A stretch of DNA of 15,802 bases, from contig QFQU01000026.1 in NCBI GenBank assembly GCA_003248965.1, positions 1 through 15,802 of the forward strand. The letters are read 5' to 3'. The notes below the pieces were generated by a model. That model saw nothing but the letters and a program-made list of their open reading frames with translations, was not told the origin of the DNA and searched no databases. Of the stretch, positions 1 to 5,650 are shown one piece after another (position 1 is the first letter of the stretch; each line of letters begins with the position of its first letter). A program made the translations under genes and the position numbers. This DNA is from Brevundimonas sp. GTDB taxonomy: Bacteria > Pseudomonadota > Alphaproteobacteria > Caulobacterales > Caulobacteraceae.

Positions 1-50
1 AGCCATCGTCCCCCAACGATCCAGCCATCCTGCGCGAACCTATCGACGCT

Positions 51-62
51 ATTGGCGCCAAT
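51..62. promoter_or_regulatory. 12-bp palindrome in left TIR
   Basis: ATTGGCGCCAAT is a perfect dyad lying 8 bases before the Shine-Dalgarno sequence of the 83-847 gene. Its position fits an operator or a recognition site for an end-binding protein. The identical site is at 15741-15752 in the right TIR, and the related 9-mer ATTGGCGCC occurs in tandem at 2719-2745. Function is inferred only. Confidence 0.5.
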
Positions 63-69
63 GACAGAC

Positions 70-75
70 GGGGAA
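70..75 (+). promoter_or_regulatory. Shine-Dalgarno inside left TIR
   Basis: GGGGAA ends 7 bases before the GTG at 83. An in-frame TGA at 62-64 excludes a start further upstream than this. The site is shared with the right TIR because it lies within the repeat. I see no convincing sigma-70 promoter within the 79 bp, so transcription may begin outside the window or from a non-consensus promoter. Confidence 0.7.
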
Positions 76-82
76 TGACGAC

Positions 83-847
83 GTGGCGGTGACGAAGGGC
101 GAATGGATCAAAAATCTTCGTCGGGTCGCGGCAGAATGCGAAGAAGAGCATGATGAAGCAGTGTCAGAGGGCCGGTGGCTGGCGGCATATGAAAGCCGCC
201 TCACCGGTCTGATCTGGCGTGCAGCCGCACTGGCCATCCAGCAGGAGTTCATCGAGCACCGCTTGAATCTCGGCGTGGGGGCACTCGACCTCGCACGCCT
301 GTTGCATGCTGAGGTGATGGCTGTTGCCGGTGACCTCGAACCAAGCGGCGAAGAAACTTCGGACTTCAGGAAAGCTGAGATCGTCACCGACCTGCTGTCG
401 GCTCTGTTGGATGGTGTTGGCGTTATGGAGGCGTGGACGGGAGCAGACCTGAAAGAGCCTCCGTTCACCGCTCTGCGAGGCTTCGCGCTCGGACAGGCTG
501 AAGTCGCACTGTCGCTCGCTGAAAGCGGCCATTGGGAGCAGGTAGCCAAGTGGAGCAGCCAGAAAATCGGACGGCCCAAGGGATCGCGAGCGCACTGGCG
601 ATTACAGGCGGCCCCCTTGATTCAAAGCTGGATAGACGTGGACTCCAAGGTCAGTCGCGAAGACCTCACCGACAAACTTGAAGGATGGCTGGAAGCGAAC
701 TGGCACCGATTGAGTCAGACACGTCCCCGTCCCCCGCAGCATTCCAGCCTCGGAGATATCCTCCGCGATATGGATCGAGACGGGCTGATCAAGCTGAATG
801 CGGTGCCCATCAAGGGCGGAAAAAAGATAAAAACTAATCGTCTGTGA
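83..847 (+). CDS. Unknown 254-aa protein, first gene of left arm
   Basis: I do not recognise this protein. It starts with GTG only 4 bases inside the TIR, with GGGGAA 7 bases upstream, and is 254 aa long. The sequence looks largely helical and soluble; I see no signal peptide or membrane segment. A GRPKGS patch about two thirds along recalls basic DNA-contacting loops. The last 60 residues include an acidic-hydrophobic stretch ending SLGDILRDMDRDGLIKL, which could be the recognition helix and wing of a winged-helix domain. That is a weak visual judgement. Its place beside the TIR, ahead of a DUF3987 ATPase gene, makes it a candidate end-binding, replication-initiation or regulatory protein. 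It could equally be an unrelated accessory protein. The gene is real by length, codon pattern and ribosome binding site; its function is unknown. Confidence 0.8.
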   Translation: MAVTKGEWIKNLRRVAAECEEEHDEAVSEGRWLAAYESRLTGLIWRAAALAIQQEFIEHRLNLGVGALDLARLLHAEVMAVAGDLEPSGEETSDFRKAEIVTDLLSALLDGVGVMEAWTGADLKEPPFTALRGFALGQAEVALSLAESGHWEQVAKWSSQKIGRPKGSRAHWRLQAAPLIQSWIDVDSKVSREDLTDKLEGWLEANWHRLSQTRPRPPQHSSLGDILRDMDRDGLIKLNAVPIKGGKKIKTNRL

Positions 848-900
848 CCTCAGATCGCGGCTGGCCGATCCTGTGAACATTGAAAACACAGGAGGGCTTC

Positions 901-2301
901 ATGCCCAAGACCAACACCGCCACTGCATCCAATGTCGTCTCTCTGGCAGACGCCAACAACTGGAAGAACCCGGACAACTCACTCGTCCGAGGAAGCAACG
1001 CCCCTGCGCCGAAGTTCCCGCTGGGAGTGCTGGGAAACGAAGCGTCGAAGTGGGCGACGGAAACCGCAACGTCGGCCAATGCGCCGGTGGATTACGTCGC
1101 AGCCGCGCTGATCGCTGGCGCCGCTGGCCTCATCGGGAACAGCCGCGAAGTCGGCTTCGGCGCGTGGACCGAACCCTCTATCGTGTGGACGGTCTTGATC
1201 GGCGAGGCATCCGACAAGAAGTCACCGGGGATGGCGCCTGTGAAGCGTCACATCGATGCGCTGGAGCGGGAACTGATCGAGAGCAACCCCGATCCCAAAG
1301 CTCCTCCCCCGCGAATTCGTATCGGGAACACCACGCCGCGCGCCACGCAGCAAATCGCTGGGGCCAACCCCCGTGGTCTGACCCTTCAGATGGATGAAAT
1401 CTCGGGCTTCTGGGCGCAAGCGACCCGCCCTCCCGCAGAGCAGTTCTGGCTCGAAGCATTTGGTGCTGGAAGCTACACGGTGGACCGGTTGAACCAACCG
1501 GGTCTGCTCATCCCGCGCCTCTCGGTTTCGGTGATGGGGACCACGCAGCCAGACTGCATTCGCGACCTGCTGTCGGCGAAAACAGAGCGCGGCTTCGCCG
1601 CTCGATACCTCTACGTCTATCCTGAGGCCAAGCGCGGCTTCGTGCGTCCCCAGCGGATCGATGACGAGATCGCCCGCGACGCTCTCGGTGCGCTGCTCGA
1701 TCTCGAAATGATCAACGGCGAACCCGTGCGCTGCGAACTCGACGAGAGCGCGGCTGACGTGGCCGAGGAATGGCTGTGCCAGCACGACGAGCGGACGGCT
1801 CGCGCTCAAGGGCAATGGGCGCAGTGGCTCGGAAAACAGGCGGGGATGCTGCTGCGCTACGCGCTGGTGTTCGAGCACCTCTGGTGGGCATTCGACGGCT
1901 ACGGCGGCGATGAGCCGACCAAGATCGATGAACGCGCCGTGCGCGCAGCGGCGATTTTCATCGATGACTACGCGATCCCGATGGGCGCACGCACCTACAG
2001 CATGACGATGCGCCCGTTCGATGAGCAGCAAGCATCGTCTCTCATCCGGCTGCTGGTCAGTCAGGATGTCCGACATTTCAACGCACGCGGCGTCCGTCGC
2101 GGGGACTTTGGCGTGCCCCCCGGAGACCTGAAGAACGCTGACACCATGAAGGCGGCATGCGCGGTGCTGACTGCCGCCGGGCTGGTTCGGCCGATGCCGA
2201 CACGGGCCGGATCGAACAAGGGAAGAACTCGGGCTGATTTCGAGGTGAACCCCGCTCTGTTCGATGCCAAGGGGCAGGTTAGCCGGGTGGGAGGTCGCTG
2301 A
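901..2301 (+). CDS. DUF3987-type ATPase (primase/helicase-associated)
   Basis: This 466-aa protein has the layout of DUF3987 (YfjI-like) P-loop ATPases found in phages, plasmids and integrated elements, often beside primase domains. Visible landmarks are: a Walker A-like loop GEASDKKSP at residues 101-109, with the KK variant in place of GK as I recall in relatives; a Walker B, LQMDEISGF, with D165 and E166; a sensor-like GTTQPD at 213-218; and an arginine in GFAARYLYVYPE near residue 235. The C-terminal 100 residues look like a winged-helix region. No primase domain is present in this chain, so it would act as a stand-alone DNA-dependent ATPase or helicase, probably for replication of the element; that role is inferred. 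AGGAGG at 890-895 fixes the ATG at 901 rather than a TTG at 880. The stop overlaps the next start as TGATG. Confidence 0.82.
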   Translation: MPKTNTATASNVVSLADANNWKNPDNSLVRGSNAPAPKFPLGVLGNEASKWATETATSANAPVDYVAAALIAGAAGLIGNSREVGFGAWTEPSIVWTVLIGEASDKKSPGMAPVKRHIDALERELIESNPDPKAPPPRIRIGNTTPRATQQIAGANPRGLTLQMDEISGFWAQATRPPAEQFWLEAFGAGSYTVDRLNQPGLLIPRLSVSVMGTTQPDCIRDLLSAKTERGFAARYLYVYPEAKRGFVRPQRIDDEIARDALGALLDLEMINGEPVRCELDESAADVAEEWLCQHDERTARAQGQWAQWLGKQAGMLLRYALVFEHLWWAFDGYGGDEPTKIDERAVRAAAIFIDDYAIPMGARTYSMTMRPFDEQQASSLIRLLVSQDVRHFNARGVRRGDFGVPPGDLKNADTMKAACAVLTAAGLVRPMPTRAGSNKGRTRADFEVNPALFDAKGQVSRVGGR

Positions 2302-2714
2302 TGGCCTCCTTGGAGAAAGACATCCATCCCGCGATCCGAGCCTTCACGGTCAGGTTTCGCTCCCGCCCAACGGACAAGGCGTCTATCCAGAAATGGATCG
2401 CGAAGCGGGTGGAGACTCGTCGGCCGAATAGCGTTCGGAAGTCGCTGAACAAGCAGATCGAAAGGGCCGAACTGGCTCTCGTCGATCTTGAGCCGATCAA
2501 GACGCACCCCAACGTCGAACTGGCTCGGCAGAACGCCCGCATCCATCTGAAGTGGGCGACGACGGCCAAGGCCGAACTGCTGCGGATGTATCCGAGCGCA
2601 CGCAGCAAATTCGTGTCCAAGAGACGCCCCCGTCGTCCGGTGCGTAAGAGGGTCGGAACGCTTGCTCGGGAGGCGCAAGTGTTCAGGCGCGACGAACCAG
2701 AGGACCATAGCTGA
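2301..2714 (+). CDS. Small basic protein, possible DNA-binding
   Basis: A 137-aa unrecognised protein translated from an ATG that overlaps the DUF3987 stop by one base (TGATG), with GGGAGG 6 bases upstream, so the two are almost certainly translated from one message. It is rich in Lys and Arg, especially residues 100-122, where KRRPRRPVRKR forms a strongly cationic tail. The very end is acidic. The centre is predicted helical by eye. A basic tail on a small protein next to an ATPase suggests an accessory DNA-binding partner, but no named domain is visible. Its stop lies 2 bases from the stop of the convergent gene on the other strand, leaving no room for a conventional terminator. Confidence 0.72.
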   Translation: MASLEKDIHPAIRAFTVRFRSRPTDKASIQKWIAKRVETRRPNSVRKSLNKQIERAELALVDLEPIKTHPNVELARQNARIHLKWATTAKAELLRMYPSARSKFVSKRRPRRPVRKRVGTLAREAQVFRRDEPEDHS

Positions 2715-2716
2715 CC

Positions 2717-3094
2717 CTATTGGCGCCATTGGCGCCACTGGCGCCGCCACAGATGCTCAAACGTCGGCCACACATCCCCGCGCACTTCGATCCGCTCCAG
2801 TCGGGTCCAATGCGCGGGGCCGTGGTTGAGGCTCTCGATCTGGGCTTCGCAAGCTGGGCGTGCCTCCCACGGCACGAGCACCTCAGCCTCGCCGCAAACC
2901 CCCTCAACCTGTTCGACACCGGGGATCGTGATCCGCAGCATGGCTGCTGCTCCAGTTGATGCGACGCGGAGCCTGAACATCGGCAGCGACGTGTGGATGA
3001 TCCCCGCGTCATCCGGCATCGCGCTCAGAACCCGGTCGAGAGTGGCGTCGCCATCATCAGGGAAGTCGCAAAGGTAGTCGCTCCAATCGCTCAT
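2717..3094 (-). CDS. Unknown 125-aa protein with WRQ-repeat tail
   Basis: Leftward gene starting at the ATG (3094-3092) that overlaps the TGA of the upstream gene as ATGA, so translation is probably coupled. A longer reading from 3130 is possible in frame but lacks this support. The product begins MSDWSDYLCDFPDDGDATLD, is acidic at its N terminus and has a mixed beta-like centre. I do not recognise a domain. Its last residues are WRRQWRQWRQ, encoded by the tandem 9-mers at 2719-2745. The tail therefore comes from a short repeat that resembles the palindrome of the TIR: either replication slippage made it, or the DNA repeat is itself a binding site that happens to be coding. It belongs to the small leftward pair that faces away from the defence block. 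Confidence 0.65.
   Translation of the reverse strand: MSDWSDYLCDFPDDGDATLDRVLSAMPDDAGIIHTSLPMFRLRVASTGAAAMLRITIPGVEQVEGVCGEAEVLVPWEARPACEAQIESLNHGPAHWTRLERIEVRGDVWPTFEHLWRRQWRQWRQ
2719..2745. repeat. Three tandem 9-bp iteron-like repeats
   Basis: ATTGGCGCC (2719-2727), ATTGGCGCC (2728-2736) and ACTGGCGCC (2737-2745) are head to tail. The first unit with its flanks, CTATTGGCGCCA (2717-2728), is identical to 49-60 of the left TIR and to its mirror in the right TIR. I noticed no other ATTGGCGCC in the window by eye. They lie at the convergent end of the left arm and inside the 3' end of the 125-aa gene. They may be binding sites of the protein that binds the TIR palindrome, possibly origin iterons. 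Coding-repeat slippage is the plain alternative. Confidence 0.6.
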
Positions 3095-3321
3095 CGACGC
3101 GCGCCTTCTGGGAGCCAAAGCACTGCCCACGCGACCCTCGCCGCGAGAATGAGGCGGCCTTCACGCCAGAGGGTCTGGAAAAGTTCGACGAGGGCATCGG
3201 CCGACGCTTCCCGCCCGGAGCGGAGGGCCAGATAGTTCTCCGCTCGGCAGAGCCATGCGGACGAAAAGTGCCTTCGAGAGTCAGTCAGGCCGCGTTCGAG
3301 AAAGTGGTGGTAGATCGTCAT
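3091..3321 (-). CDS. Small DUF6626-like protein
   Basis: A 76-aa protein starting at the ATG 3321-3319, with a strong AAAGGAG 9 bases upstream on the minus strand. Open frame continues upstream to about 3468 but only with a TTG, or an ATG lacking a ribosome binding site. The pattern MT-Y at the start, then S-R-FS-WL-R-NYL and a C-terminal leucine/alanine-rich helix, resembles the small helical DUF6626 family that I associate with Alphaproteobacteria. Its function is unknown and the match is from memory of the pattern, so it is tentative. The gene heads a two-gene leftward unit (ATGA overlap with the 125-aa gene). Its start sits inside an 8-bp inverted repeat that could regulate it. Confidence 0.65.
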   Translation of the reverse strand: MTIYHHFLERGLTDSRRHFSSAWLCRAENYLALRSGREASADALVELFQTLWREGRLILAARVAWAVLWLPEGARR

Positions 3322-3344
3322 ACCGGAGGTCTCCTTTCCGGTAT
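3320..3344 (-). promoter_or_regulatory. Inverted repeat around RBS and start of DUF6626-like gene
   Basis: ATACCGGA (3320-3327) and TCCGGTAT (3337-3344) are perfect 8-bp inverted arms with a 9-base spacer. In the leftward message the ribosome binding site AAGGAG lies in the loop, and the first two bases of the start codon lie in the 3' arm. It could be a DNA operator for a dimeric repressor or an RNA hairpin that limits initiation. Both are inference. Confidence 0.45.
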
Positions 3345-3396
3345 TTATCTGCGGCCAGCCGATTGCATCGCGCAGAGTTAGAAGCTCGGCGAACGC

Positions 3397-3420
3397 CGAT
3401 TCGCATGAGGCCGAGAATCG
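3397..3420. promoter_or_regulatory. Candidate operator, 6-bp inverted repeat
   Basis: CGATTC at 3397-3402 and GAATCG at 3415-3420 are inverted arms with 12 bases between them (18-bp centre-to-centre), in the middle of the divergent region. Size and placement suit a repressor dimer, perhaps one of the small leftward proteins. Arms this short can occur by chance. Confidence 0.3.
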
Positions 3421-3485
3421 CGCGATGGTTCGGGTCTGCATGCGCGGGTAGCTCTGCGTGTGCTGCAAAAAGCCAACGGGAGACT

Positions 3486-3499
3486 GCGCCTTCGGGCGC
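3486..3499 (+). promoter_or_regulatory. UUCG-tetraloop hairpin in OLD leader
   Basis: GCGCC-TTCG-GGCGC is a perfect 5-bp GC stem closed by a C(UUCG)G tetraloop, one of the most stable RNA hairpins known. It lies between GGGAG (3478-3482) and the ATG at 3510. Folding it would shorten the effective distance from that purine tract to the start from 27 to about 13 bases. A competing dyad, GCGCG (3496-3500) / CGCGC (3504-3508), overlaps it and the two cannot form together. Confidence 0.5.
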
Positions 3500-3509
3500 G
3501 TGACGCGCC

Positions 3510-5540
3510 ATGCAGCTAAAGTCGTTTCGCATCACCAACTTCCGCTCGATCAACGACAGCGGTGACATCGACGCATCACGGATCACCGCCCTACTGGGCC
3601 GGAACGAAAGCGGCAAATCCAATCTTCTTCGAGGATTGCACACTCTGAATCCCGCCGAGGGTTTTGCCAAGCTGAACCCCATCAAGGATTTTCCGCGCCA
3701 CAGAAAACTTGCTGAGTGCTCAGACCTAACTCAGGTCGTCTCCACAAAATGGACGCTTACGCCGTCAGAACAGGCAAGACTTGCGGCCACATGGCCTCGT
3801 GCCAGCGGGGTGACCGAGGTCGAGATCGGGCGTCGATACGGCGCAACGCGCTGGGTGAATATTGCGGTCCCAGCAAGCGCGTTTGATATCGCGGAAGTCC
3901 GAAATCTCGCGAAGAAGATCGTGGCGGCGGTCAAGGCAAAGGCTGCGGGCTTGGATGAGGCCGCAAAGGCGGCTCTGGAAGCAGCGGCCGATACCTTCGA
4001 TGCCGAGATTGTGGCCAAGACGAGCGAAAAAGCGTGGGCTGAGGCGGCGAAGCCAGTTCTCGCAACGCTTCGCGTCGCGCTGGCCACGGCCGATGCCGAA
4101 CTGAGTGAGACACAAGAAGCATATGTGATCTCCCTTGAGGATCGAGCCGAAGCGATCCCCAAGGACGAAGACGCTCATGCGGCGGCTCGGAACTGGTTGG
4201 TGGGGCTGCTGCCGGTGTTCCTCTATCTCGACGACTATCCTGAGATTGAGGGCCATCAGGACATCGCGGCCTACCTGTCTCGACAGCAACATGGCGGGAC
4301 AACGGACGCCGACCGGAACTTCCAGAAGCTCTGCAAGGTCGCGGGTTTGGACCCCGAACAGCTTCAGACGCTCTTCCAATCGAACGATCAGGAAACCCGA
4401 GCGCAGTTGGTGAATCGCGCCGGGGCTGTAGTCACGACAGCCATTCGGGAACGCTGGAAGGACCGCCAGCTAAAAGTCCGTTTCAACCTCGACGCTCAGC
4501 ACTTCGACACACTGATTTCGGACCCGAACGCCATATACGACGTCGAGGTAAATCTCGACGAGCGGAGCCGTGGCTTCCAGTGGTTCTTCGCGTTTTACAT
4601 CGTCTTCGCAGCCGACACGGATGGCGGCGATGCGGATGACGCAATCCTGCTCCTCGACGAACCCGGTCTCTACCTTCACGCCAAGTCGCAGGGTGATCTG
4701 CTCAAGCACCTTGAAGACGATTTCGTGAACCAGATTCTCTACACAACCCACTCGCCCTTCATGGTCCCCACGCACCGATTGGACTCCGTGCGAACCGTGA
4801 ACATCGCGGAGGGCGTCGGCACCACAGTCTCGAATGATCCGACTGGTGACGCTCGCACGCTTTTTCCCCTTCAGGCGGCGTTGGGCTACGATCTCGCTCA
4901 GAGCCTGTTTGTCGGCCCGAACAATCTTGTTGTCGAAGGCGTCACGGACTTCTGGATACTCTCGGCGGTGTCAGCGCATCTGAACGATCTCGGCAAAACC
5001 GGACTCCATGGCGACCTGACGATCACCCCGGCGGGTGGCGCGCAGAAGGTCCACTACATGGTGGCTCTGCTCACCTCGGAGCAGCTTAACGTGCTGGTCC
5101 TGTTCGACGATGAGAAGGATGCGAAGGCCACGAGAGACGACCTCGTGAAGGGCAAACTAATCCGTGGCGATAACGTGGTCTTCGTCAGCGGCGCCTTCCC
5201 CAGCGGTGCCGCGCCTTCAGAGTGCGACATCGAAGACCTGCTCGATCCCAGCACATATGAAAGCCTCGTTCGAGAAAGCTATGCGAAGGAACTGAAGGGC
5301 AAGAAGCTCACCCTAAACAGCCATGTTCCAAGGATCGCCAAGCGCGTCGAACTGGCATTCTCAGAAGTCGGATTGGAGTTCCATAAAACCCGGCCGACGC
5401 GCCTCTTCCTGACCAAGATGGCCAACGATCCTGCGTCCGTTCTGTCATCAGATTCGCTCGACCGGTTTGAGAGCCTTTTCGGCTCGATCAATGCAGCTTT
5501 CCTCAAGCATGCGGCTCGCGATACTAAGCCCTTCGCCTGA
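3510..5540 (+). CDS. OLD-family ATPase/TOPRIM nuclease
   Basis: A 676-aa overcoming-lysogenization-defect type protein: an SMC/ABC-like ATPase with a C-terminal TOPRIM nuclease, a family that cleaves DNA in anti-phage defence. The N terminus MQLKSFRITNFRSI is the family's usual first strand. The Walker A is GRNESGKS at 30-37. Residues about 120-210 are an alanine-rich helical insertion. The Walker B region LLLDEPGLYLH carries D383 and E384, followed by the switch histidine in YTTHSPFMVP. The TOPRIM part shows the acidic residue E476 (VEGVTD) and the DD pair 533-534 (LFDDEKDA). No GajB-type helicase, AriB or reverse transcriptase is adjacent, so it looks like a stand-alone class 1-like OLD rather than Gabija, PARIS or a retron effector. 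An in-frame TGA at 3501 makes the ATG at 3510 the first possible start. A 110-base gap separates it from hsdM, so it may or may not share a transcript. Confidence 0.88.
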   Translation: MQLKSFRITNFRSINDSGDIDASRITALLGRNESGKSNLLRGLHTLNPAEGFAKLNPIKDFPRHRKLAECSDLTQVVSTKWTLTPSEQARLAATWPRASGVTEVEIGRRYGATRWVNIAVPASAFDIAEVRNLAKKIVAAVKAKAAGLDEAAKAALEAAADTFDAEIVAKTSEKAWAEAAKPVLATLRVALATADAELSETQEAYVISLEDRAEAIPKDEDAHAAARNWLVGLLPVFLYLDDYPEIEGHQDIAAYLSRQQHGGTTDADRNFQKLCKVAGLDPEQLQTLFQSNDQETRAQLVNRAGAVVTTAIRERWKDRQLKVRFNLDAQHFDTLISDPNAIYDVEVNLDERSRGFQWFFAFYIVFAADTDGGDADDAILLLDEPGLYLHAKSQGDLLKHLEDDFVNQILYTTHSPFMVPTHRLDSVRTVNIAEGVGTTVSNDPTGDARTLFPLQAALGYDLAQSLFVGPNNLVVEGVTDFWILSAVSAHLNDLGKTGLHGDLTITPAGGAQKVHYMVALLTSEQLNVLVLFDDEKDAKATRDDLVKGKLIRGDNVVFVSGAFPSGAAPSECDIEDLLDPSTYESLVRESYAKELKGKKLTLNSHVPRIAKRVELAFSEVGLEFHKTRPTRLFLTKMANDPASVLSSDSLDRFESLFGSINAAFLKHAARDTKPFA

Positions 5541-5650
5541 ACCTGACGCGACCGACGCCGGTCAAAACACGTGCGGTGTGCCTAATCGGTTGACCGCTCG
5601 CTCCTCAGTCGATTCAACGATCCCGTGCGGTCATCGCGCTGGGGGCTTCA
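5541..5650 (+). promoter_or_regulatory. Gap before hsdM, possible weak promoter
   Basis: TTGACC at 5590-5595 is a good -35 hexamer, but 17 bases downstream only TTCAAC (5613-5618) is found, a poor -10. A small dyad GACCG (5550-5554) / CGGTC (5559-5563) lacks a following T tract on the plus strand, so it is not a convincing terminator. This is the only gap in the defence block, and the place where a separate restriction-modification promoter would be expected. Confidence 0.25.

Larger units (their letters stand above)
1..79 (+). repeat. Left terminal inverted repeat, 79 bp
   Basis: Bases 1-79 are the exact reverse complement of 15724-15802, and identity stops at base 80. Inside the repeat, AGCCATC occurs at 1-7 and again at 23-29, exactly 22 bp apart. 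ATCGT (5-9) and ACGAT (16-20) can pair around a 6-base loop. ATTGGCGCCAAT at 51-62 is a perfect 12-bp palindrome. GGGGAA at 70-75 is the Shine-Dalgarno sequence of the first gene. Repeats of this length with internal direct repeats are typical of binding sites for end-recognition proteins; the protein here is unknown. Confidence 0.97.
3322..3509. promoter_or_regulatory. Divergent control region between small-gene pair and OLD nuclease
   Basis: These 188 bases separate the leftward pair from the rightward defence block and should hold both promoters. I cannot assign a convincing -35/-10 pair on either strand. Structures seen are the 8-bp inverted repeat at 3320-3344, a 6-bp inverted repeat CGATTC (3397-3402) / GAATCG (3415-3420), and a UUCG hairpin at 3486-3499. 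The two 6-bp arms also contain GANTC sites, the target of the alphaproteobacterial cell-cycle methylase CcrM, if the host has one. Confidence 0.5.

Noticed and set aside
1..79. Known transposon ends (Tn3, Tn7 or Mu type)
   Set aside because: The tips do not begin with GGGG or TGT, and no TnpA, TnsABC or MuA-like protein is encoded. The 22-bp spacing of AGCCATC alone is not enough.
880..900. Upstream TTG start for the DUF3987 gene
   Set aside because: AGGAGG lies between this TTG and the ATG at 901, at the right distance for 901 and inside the coding region of the longer form.
1117..1122. Other GGCGCC sites (for example 1117, inside hsdM, hsdR and OLD) as further binding sites
   Set aside because: The 6-mer is common in GC-rich coding DNA. 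None of those noticed has the ATT prefix shared by the TIR and the 2719-2745 repeats.
3322..3468. N-terminal extension of the DUF6626-like gene to 3468
   Set aside because: The frame is open but offers only TTG, or an ATG (3441) without a good ribosome binding site, whereas the ATG at 3321 has AAAGGAG. The remaining sequence already has the family's usual beginning. Some doubt remains because the extension has a fairly coding-like codon pattern.
5550..5563. GACCG/CGGTC hairpin after the OLD gene as a terminator
   Set aside because: The stem is only 5 bp and no T tract follows on the plus strand.
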